DNA of 64,000 nucleotides from Heligmosomoides polygyrus polygyrus (Eukaryota; Nematoda; Chromadorea; Rhabditida; Heligmosomidae): NCBI GenBank assembly GCA_947396885.1, contig OX377202.1, positions 80,820,643 through 80,884,642 on the forward strand, given 5' to 3'. Positions 56,960 through 64,000 of this stretch are shown one piece after another. Position numbers and translations under genes: made by a program. Each line of letters opens with the position of its first letter. Positions within the stretch are counted from its first letter, which is position 1. The notes beneath the pieces are model-generated. The model saw only the letters and a list, made by a program, of their open reading frames with translations, had not been told where the DNA came from and searched no databases.

Positions 56960-57085
56960 CTCCTAGGTAGAGAAAAAAGCTGTGCAAGTAGAGCAGCAAG
57001 CTTGACGTGATTGTCCTTAGGATATTGCAACATCCCGCGAAGCGCGCAAGTGCGAGGCACGCCGATAGGCGTGACGGAGCACTTG
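56960..57085 (-). repeat. TP-GV-RTCALR repeat, minus-strand copy
   Basis: Inverted relative to 55460-55600. Reads CSVTPIGVPRTCALRGML on the minus strand against CSYTPVGVSRTCALRATL. Confidence 0.6.
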
Positions 57086-57095
57086 TTGTAATATA

Positions 57096-57467
57096 GGCCT
57101 ATGGCATACCGCCGGCGACGAATCCAGCGACGAGAGGAGCGGAGCGACGGGGGAACTGTGGTTTCAGCGACGGCGGTGTTGGGCGGGGGCGAGAATTTGC
57201 ACTGGAGCGCGGTTAGTGACGCTTGCGTGCGTGAATGCGTGGTGCAAAGGGTCGGGCGACAGCTGGTCGCCGTGCAAAGCGCAGCGACAACCGGTCGCTG
57301 GCGGTATGCCCCCTCTCCCAAAGACACGCAGTACCGACGTGGCAGCGACAACCGGCAAGCGCGCGCTCTCTCCCCATTGTTTCTGACAGGTCCCAATACG
57401 AATGGTCGATTACTTGTCCGTTGGCAGTGCCGTCGCCGGACTCGTCGCTGGTGGTATGCCATAGGCC
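57096..57467. mobile_element. 372-bp MITE with GGCCTATGGCATACC ends
   Basis: The ends are GGCCTATGGCATACCGCCGG at 57096 and its inverse at 57467 (GGTATGCCATAGGCC). ATA is on both sides (57093-57095, 57468-57470), so the target is TA or ATA. It has no transposase. A 127-codon frame inside (57101-57484) is low-complexity and arginine-rich and probably not a gene. Confidence 0.75.
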
Positions 57468-57784
57468 ATAGTGTGATAGTATGATGAGGCAAAATAACGC
57501 AAATGCGCCACACAGCAGAGCTGGAAGGAACAATGAGGTATGACCCACAGACGCGTCTTCCGAAACTCGTCATATGGGTGTTCCTTGGTCTTGGCATATA
57601 GCCAAAAACAATAGAGACGTCTTTCGAGACCTCGTCATATGGGTGTCACCACCCGTCTGACAGTGAGACGTCAATGGTAAACAACAGTATTGGACAACTG
57701 CCAAATATCCCTAAACTTACAGAAGGAAGTACACAAAGTCCAAGGAGCTAACTTCGCACCGAAAACCCTTCCTCTTTTATACAT

Positions 57785-58600
57785 AGGGCGATTTGGTGGT
57801 CACTCATTACTCCCACTTAGTAGAACTCGTCTCCCATTACTACTGGTCTCCCTCAATGATCTTCCTTAGCGGACGACATGTTCGGCTCTTCTAAACCCCA
57901 GGGACGTCAGACAACGTCTTCGGCACGCCTTCTGAATCCCCAGGCACGTGGGCGACGTGTTCGGCACGTCTTCTGTAATTTGTTCAATATCGGTTGATGG
58001 CAATCGACAGTTCAAAAACGAACTTCATAATCGTATTCAGCGACCTCGATTACCTCCAGGGCTGAAATTTCGGACCGCTTGGACGACATCCATAAATAAT
58101 CGATACTTTAATCAATATCGATCGATGGTGATCTACACTTCAAAAACGAACTTCATAATCATGTTCAGCGACCTCGATCACCCCCAGGGCTGAAATTTCG
58201 GACCGCTTGGACGACATCCATAAATAATCGATACTTTGATCGATATCGATCGATGGTGATCTACACTTCAAGAACGAACTTCATAATCGTGTTCAGCGAC
58301 CTCGGTTACCCCCAGAGCTGAAGTTGTCGACGTGTTCGGCACGTCTACTGCATCGCCTGGCACGGTTGCCGACGTGCTCGGCATGTCGTCTAGCGGGTCG
58401 CTAGGCATGTTTGGCGACGTGTTCAGCTCGTCTACTGAGTCGCCAGGCACGTAGAAGACGCCTTGGTATTTTCCGTTATCTTCTTCCCTTAATTTGTGCC
58501 CCGTAACTCCCGTAATTTCCCCTGTTTTATGACTCATCGCGTCGATCGATAGTGGACTCATCGCTTTGCGGACTATTATAGAGTATGATGATACTCTATT
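57785..58600. repeat. complex GC-rich repeat field, copy 2
   Basis: Shares blocks with 55790-56930 in both orientations: TTAGCGGA.GA..T.TTCGGC, CCCAGGCACG.....ACGTGTTC and GACTCATCGCGTCGATCGAT. It includes the 128-bp tandem array below. Confidence 0.65.
58000..58325. repeat. 128-bp tandem repeat, about 2.5 units, ATCGAT-rich
   Basis: AACTTCATAATCGTATTCAG, or a close variant, starts at 58021, 58149 and 58277, a period of exactly 128 bp. Each unit contains TTTCGGACCGCTTGGACGAC and a cluster of ATCGAT (AATCGATACTTTGATCGATA). The period is not a multiple of 3, so it is not a coding repeat. Confidence 0.9.
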
Positions 58601-59192
58601 CCTAAGTCGTTAGTTGTTTCACATGGTGCATCCATGTAAGAAACAAACAAACAAACAAACATAGGGTGGCGAAATCGGTTGTTCTGACCACTCCACCTTC
58701 AACCTCAGTTGCTCGTGCTTACCTATACGTCCACAGGCGGTCCAACACTTCGAAATACCAAAGGGACAAGGCAGTGCATGCTATAAATCATCAAGGCACG
58801 ATTGTAAGTGCTAAAAAGCACAGGATGGGAAGTAGCAGATAAGATATGCATTCGGCGAACAACGCCTCTGCTTCATTCGTTTTTTTTTCACAGGCACTTG
58901 TTTGGGGAAGGTTCTTGACTAGTGCATAGAGAACATAATTTGCGGTCTGCATCACTCTTCTTCATTTCGAAAAAGCACATGCAACGGTTTACTTTCACGA
59001 CTCTCAAGACGCAGAAAGAAAATCGCCGGAATTGCATGGGGTTATTTGGGAGGCTCATCGCAACTGCCACATTGAAATTTCGGTCGCCTGTGCTAGTCTA
59101 CGGAAGGTAAACTTTACTGCAAACGCAAGGCGGTCAGAACATCTCCGAGAGAGATGCATTTTGCAATTCTGTGTACACAGTGCGGCCTTTAA
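58601..59192. other. spacer with CAAA microsatellite
   Basis: AAACAAACAAACAAAC near 58643-58663. There is no gene. Confidence 0.5.
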
Positions 59193-59831
59193 CCCATTGA
59201 CGACCGCGCGGCCCAATTTCGGCCCGCAGTTTTTCTGTCGCGTGGGACCGCGCGGCCCAATTTCAGCCCGCGGTTAAAAAAATGTTCGCTGCGGCCCACT
59301 TCCTCGATTTTTCATAGTTTACTAGTATTCATTAGATTCGTTGGATCCTACCAATGCTACCTGCACAGTGGTCCGAGAATCATTTACTTCTAACGAAAGC
59401 TTTGATAAAAAAAATCAACACTACACACTATTCAAACCTCAAATAAATAGATACTACTCACGATCAGCTACGTATATCTTACAAAAATTGTCATGGTTAA
59501 GAAATCTAGTCAAATTTCTTGTGAAAAACTTGAACCCAATTTAGAAAAAAATATTTCAAACACTTGCTACATCGTGTGGTCACCTTATTTGCACGATTCG
59601 TGACGAACGTGCGCCCTTTTCTGTGCTGACCTTTTTGTAGCAGCAAATACATCTTCTACGTTTTGCTTCGAACCTGTTCTGGCCTTTCCCAATATGTGGC
59701 TGACCCATTGGAGAGGGAGCTTCATTTGAAATACCGTGAAGTAGTGAATACACGAGAGTCGAGCTTCAAGGCGGTCCCAGCGCGCGGTCCCACGCGTCAG
59801 ACACGCGATTTGCCGCGCGGTCGTCAATGGG
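59193..59831. mobile_element. piggyBac-type MITE, 639 bp, TTAA duplication
   Basis: The ends are CCCATTGACGACCGCGCGG at 59193 and the exact inverse at 59831, each directly next to TTAA (59189-59192, 59832-59835). CCC-GGG ends with a TTAA target are the piggyBac signature. There is no transposase. Just inside each end are GC-rich repeats (GGACCGCGCGGCCCAATTTC). Confidence 0.88.
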
Positions 59832-59999
59832 TTAAGAGCATTGTCCGTAGAATAACCAAAAAGGTTTGCTGAAGGACTTCGGCCAATATTATTTTTAGTT
59901 TTAGGCTAACTTTTCCTAATAAGGGCCCAAATTCCTCCCTGCGGAGCCCGTAATCACACTACATTTATTTATTTACTAATATTACTGATGCCACGGATC

Positions 60000-60040
60000 T
60001 CCCTCGATAGAGAGCCTTCGGGCTCTCTTGTTAAGAGGGA
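60000..60040 (+). other. 5'-leader hairpin of the RTE with a TTCG loop
   Basis: GAGAGCC (60010-60016), TTCG, GGCTCTC (60021-60027) is a perfect 7-bp stem with a stable tetraloop. An outer TCCCTC/GAGGGA pair (60000-60005, 60035-60040) extends it. It begins 10 bases from the element's 5' end. Confidence 0.75.
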
Positions 60041-60493
60041 TCTCGGGCCGCTTGTCGCAGGGTCACGTGGCGCGTCCCCGGGTGGTGGATAGGGGAATTA
60101 AACGCGAACCAAATGCGACCGTGTACTGCCCAGAGACGCAGGTGGGATGCAGGGGATGGACTCCTTGCTCCTACTGTGTCGGGTCGATGCGTTCCTTGTG
60201 CGTGGGAGCGGCATATTCGTGCACAGTGTGCGTAGATGTGTCCGTGACTGTGCGGATTGTAACTGTGTCGGCTCGGCTAAAAGCTTGCACTCGGTAGACT
60301 GGGAGTACATGTAAGGCGATTCGAGACCGCCTTAAGTCTCGCCCCGTCCCTTCGGGCAGTCTGGCTGGCTGCCCGGAGTACCCCGCCCGCACGACAGAGC
60401 CTGACTAGCTACCCGTGTTGTATTCCAGTCAAACACAGCAGCACTAAAGGGCCTCATTCCCCTGACCCCGAAAGAGCCCCCATTTCTGCAGCG

Positions 60494-63376
60494 ATGGGAA
60501 GGACGAGTACGGAGAGGCTGCTAAAATCTCAGGGCCTAATCAGGCTGCGCAAACTGAGAAGGACTAGGATGACGATCTGTACTTACAACGCCCGCACGCT
60601 TGCGTCGGAAGCATCCGTCGAGGACCTGATGATGCAAGCCAGGAAGATCAAGTACGACGTTATCGGACTGACCGAGACGAGAAGACACCACCCCCTACAC
60701 GCCGCCTATGACTCCGGAGAAGAACTGTTCCTCGGAACATGCGACAGCAGGGGAGTAGGCGGCGTTGGTGTCCTCGTCAACACGCACTTGGCCATGAACA
60801 TCGATTCGTACGAGTCTCTGACAAGCCGAATCGGACGTCTGCGACTGAAGCGATGTGGCTCCGTGCCAGCCTTGACGGTGTTCGTCGCGTATGCCCCAAC
60901 ATCCGACTACGACGACGAAGACGTCGAGGCCTTCTACGTGGAGCTGGAGAAGTTCTATAAGGAAGATCACACCTTCTACAAGGTGATCGTCGGCGACTTC
61001 AACGCCAAGATCGGGCCACGAAGGTCGCCGGAAGAACTTCACATCGGAACCCACGGTTTGGAGTGGAACGAGCAAGGTGAAAGGCTGTCTGAGTTTATCA
61101 TGTCGACCAAGACCATTCATGGAAACTCGCAGTTCCAGAAGCCTCCCTCCCTACGATGGACCTGGGAATCCCCCGATGGCCAGTTCCACAACGAGATCGA
61201 CCACATCATCTTCAATCGCAAGTATTGCCTGACCGATGTCTCCGTTGTCCCCAAGTTCTACACGGGATCGGACCACCGCCTCCTTCGCGCGAGGTTCCGC
61301 TTTTCGCGTCAAGGAGAGAAGGCCGCGAAGTTCAAGAAGAGGAATCCCAGAACGACCATCAACTGGGATCTCTACACCTCTCTCGTCGGCCTTTGGAAAG
61401 ATGCCGTCATGGACAACGTCGACGAGGAATACGATCGCTTCGTGCACCATCTCCACGATAGTGCTAAGGGAGCCGAGAGCTTGAAGACCACCAAGAGACG
61501 CCTGTCTCCGGAAACTCTCGAGCAGATACGCCAGCGTGGAGCAGCACGAGCGTCAGGCAACTACCAACTGACGTCCGAGCTTGCGAAGCTATGCAGAGCG
61601 GCGATAAAGGAAGATCTGAAAGATAGAAGGGCGGAAGTGTTGGCTGAAGCAGCAGAGGCAGGGCTGAGCATCCGCAATGCCCGCCGGAACTTCGCCAACT
61701 TCAAGACCAAGATGACCGCTCTCCGACGTCCTGACGGAACCATCACCTCCTCCAGAAGGACCATGGAGAAAGTCATCCACGACTTCTACTCCGATCTCTT
61801 CGATAGCCACGTCCACCTGCCCCCATGCCATCTTCCGCAGGATGGATACGTCGTCCCCTCTGTTCTCTCTTCCGAAATCCGACACGCCATCTCGTCGGTG
61901 AAGAAACGTACAGCACCCGGTTCTGACAGGATCAGAGCTGAACACCTGAAGAACCTCCCGCCAGCGCTCATCAACACCTTGGCGCGGCTCTTCACACGCT
62001 ACCTGTCCGAATGCAAGGTTCCATCTCAATGGAAGACCAGCAAGACCGTTTTGCTGTACAAGAAGGGAGACGTGCACGACATTGGCAACTATCGCCCGAT
62101 CTGCCTGTTGTCCGTAGTCTACAAGCTGTTCACTCGAGTCATCCTGAATAGGATTAGTAGAACGCTGAACGAAGGACAGCCATGCGAACAAGCAGGATTT
62201 CGGAGAGGATTCAGGATCGACCACATACACACCATTACGAAGCTCATCGAAGTGTCGCGAGAGTACAAGCTGCCGCTGTGCCTTACGTTCATTGACCTGA
62301 AGAAGGCATTCGACTCCGTCGAGACTGAAGCGGTCATGGAAGCCCTGCTCACCCAGGGCGTTCCTACTCAGTACATCAGAGTCCTTCGAGAGCTGTACAG
62401 TGGATTCACGACCAAGATCTCACCATTCTACAACGACGTCGTCATTGACGTGAAGAGAGGGGTTCGACACCGAAGCTCTTCAGCGCCACTCTCGAAAACG
62501 TCATGCGCGAACTAGAATGGGAAGACATGGGAGTGAAGGTCGACGGCCGGCAACTGAACCATCTTCGCTTCGCTGACGACATCGTGCTCATAACACCGAG
62601 CATCAGTTAGGCGGAACGAATGCTGGCCGACTTCGATCGTGTATGTGGAAGCGTTGGACTGCAGCTGAATCTTACGAAGACGATGTTCATGAAGAACGGA
62701 TGGGTTTCTGCTCAACGGAACGAACATCTCCGAATGCTCCAGCTATGTGTATCTGGGTCGCGAAGTCAACATGGCCAACGACCTAGCACCAGAGCTGAGC
62801 AGGAGGAAACGAGCGGCTTGGGGAGTTTTCAAGAGCGTCGAAGAAATCGCGAAGAAGACGAAGAACGTCCGACTCCGTGCCCACCTATTCGACTCCACTG
62901 TTCTTCCTGCCCTAACATACGCCTCAGAGACCTGGGCTATACGAAAGCAGGATGAACACGCGATCAGCGTCGCGCAGCGTGGAATCGAGAGGACGATGCT
63001 CGGAGTGACACGACTCACGCAAGTGAGAGAAGGCCTCCGGAGTTCCGAGCTTCGCCGACGTTCGAAGATCAGAGACGCTGTCGCATGGGCCAAGTCGTCG
63101 AAAATTAGGTGGGCCGGCCACGTAATGCGATTCGCAGACACCCGCTGGACGAGAGCCGTCACAGATTGGATTCCGCGAGATGTCAAAAGAACACCAGGAC
63201 GCCCACCAACGCGTTGGTCGGACTTCTTCGTGAAAGCCCTGAACGACCGATATGACGCTCTTCGTGTCCCTCGAGCGAGGAGGATCCATTGGACCACTCT
63301 GGCACGCGACAGGGACGAATGGAGACGCTGCTGGCGCCCGCTCGAGCAAGTCGATGATCAACGGGACGACAGGTGA
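60494..63376 (+). pseudogene. RTE endonuclease-reverse transcriptase
   Basis: The frame begins with ATG at 60494 (MGRTSTERLLKSQG) and stays open for 673 codons. The endonuclease has TICTYNARTLA, GLTETRRH, FVAYAPTSD, KVIVGDFNAKIG (about residue 165) and YTGSDHRLLRARF (about 259). The RT has APGSDRIRAEHLKN, NYRPICLLSVVYKLFTRVIL and CLTFIDLKKAFDSVETEAV (about 598). Near 62465 a short deletion removes the RQGD block and shifts the frame. LRFADDIVLI (catalytic FADD) follows near 62565, then a TAG at 62608-62610 and another shift near 62705. The end reads SSYVYLGREVNMANDLAPEL, KIRWAGHVMRFAD and RDRDEWRRCWRP to a stop at 63376. Three lesions only, so the copy is young but inactive. It belongs to a different lineage from the RTE-like copy at 35.6 kb. 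Confidence 0.93.
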
Positions 63377-63397
63377 TACAGGTGAATATTACTGATG

Positions 63398-64000
63398 ATA
63401 TTGGTATTATTTATTTAATTTAATAATATTTAGTTGAATGCGAAAGCGTTAGGTCTGTTCCTGTCTTCAGGTAGCTCGACCACCCAATGTCTAGCTATGT
63501 GTGAGTCGTTCTATTGAGACAGGGTGATAACCTTGCTTCTCTTTGTTGTTGAGCGCTTCCATCGTCCGGAGCTTGTTCGGCACGAACTGTTCAGGAACAG
63601 TTTGACGGGAACTCCTTGTCGGCAAGGAATTTCTGAAGCTTATTGCGCACACTCCAGGGACTAACTAACTAGTGCGTGGAATTACACCAGCCAAAGCTGC
63701 AGCCTATTCTTTGAAATTTAGTGAAAACCCATCCTTCAAGAGACGATAAAGGGATACCTGTGTTCTTCGCGGTGCTGCTCACGTCGTTGTTTAAGCCAAC
63801 GTCATCACAGTCCAGAACGGGTAGTGGCTTACAAGTCTTTCCATCCTCAACCCGAAATTGAACCTCCGCTGCTTGATAGGCGATGGAACCACACATGAAC
63901 TGCCATATTCGGGAAAGCAGAAACCCGTAAGAAATCTAAACGACGTAGAACTCGAAACTCTACAAAAACTCTCAAAAATGTCATCGAGTGCTTGGAGCTG
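63398..64000 (-). CDS. possible exon of an unrecognised gene at the window edge
   Basis: On the minus strand, 63896 to about 63740 reads MCGSIAYQAAEVQFRVEDGK, TCKPLPVLDCDDVGLNNDVS and STAKNT, then meets a GTATCC donor-like site. An acceptor-like ATATGGCAG lies just upstream of the ATG. A second frame, 64000-63905, also stays open (ELQALDDIFESFCRVSSSTS). I recognise neither. The rest of this stretch is non-coding RTE flank. Confidence 0.3.

Larger units (their letters stand above)
59991..63384 (+). mobile_element. RTE non-LTR retrotransposon, near full length, 13-bp target duplication
   Basis: AATATTACTGATG is at 59978-59990 and 63385-63397. The 3394-bp insert has a 0.5-kb 5' leader with a hairpin, one long endonuclease/reverse-transcriptase gene, and ends a few bases after its stop. 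The exact flanks and long leader suggest that little or nothing is missing at the 5' end. Confidence 0.93.

Noticed and set aside
56923..57597. Minus-strand ORF of 224 codons rich in R and P
   Set aside because: It spans the whole 372-bp MITE and a repeat copy, so it is GC-driven openness across several elements.
58000..58325. CRISPR-like array
   Set aside because: Units are contiguous 128-bp tandem repeats without unique spacers, in a eukaryotic repeat field.

Overview
The window looks like transposon-rich nuclear DNA of a clade V parasitic nematode, hookworm-like. The reasons are short introns of about 45-70 nt, nematode-type Tc3, mariner, RTE and CR1/Sam-like elements, many non-coding inverted-repeat elements, and one host gene of the nematode OAC/NRF-6 acyltransferase family. 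The species is inferred from style only, because no search could be run. I see no bacterial operons, rRNA, true tRNA or CRISPR.

Layout. 1-2.55 kb: a decayed Tc3-like transposon, then a complete but dead mariner. 4.0-4.5 kb: a two-exon gene remnant of unknown function. 4.6-10.0 kb: a CR1-like reverse transcriptase split by a Penelope-like element (PLE). The PLE has an inverted 5' segment, a 12-bp target duplication and a hammerhead ribozyme in its terminal repeat. 10.2-11.1 kb: a mariner with G-rich ends. 11.1-18.2 kb: mostly non-coding, with two inverted-repeat structures and a MITE. 18.2-19.4 kb: another CR1 (minus strand). 19.5-31.1 kb: nested non-coding palindromic (foldback) elements, a tRNA-derived SINE beside an empty copy of its own target, a hAT-type non-autonomous element with an 8-bp duplication, and a 2.6-kb foldback inserted in the last bases of a palindromic mariner derivative.

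31.26-43.93 kb (minus): the only convincing host gene. Eleven exons join in frame into 431 residues covering the end of an acyltransferase-3 membrane domain and a C-terminal SGNH-like domain. Its introns hold two mariners, an RTE retrotransposon, SINEs and mariner scraps. Its 5' exons were not identified. 44.4-47.6 kb: a very AT-rich reverse-transcriptase pseudogene of unusual type, interrupted by a mariner.

48.2-64 kb: a 2-kb palindrome, a deleted mariner, a small coiled-coil ORF, a third CR1 relic, a field of 128-bp tandem repeats and inverted repeats rich in ATCGAT, a piggyBac-type MITE with TTAA duplication, and a nearly full-length RTE with 13-bp target duplications and a 5' hairpin. All transposase and reverse transcriptase genes seen carry frameshifts, stops or deletions. 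Most of the window is therefore a layered record of insertions, several of which can be ordered in time from the nesting.
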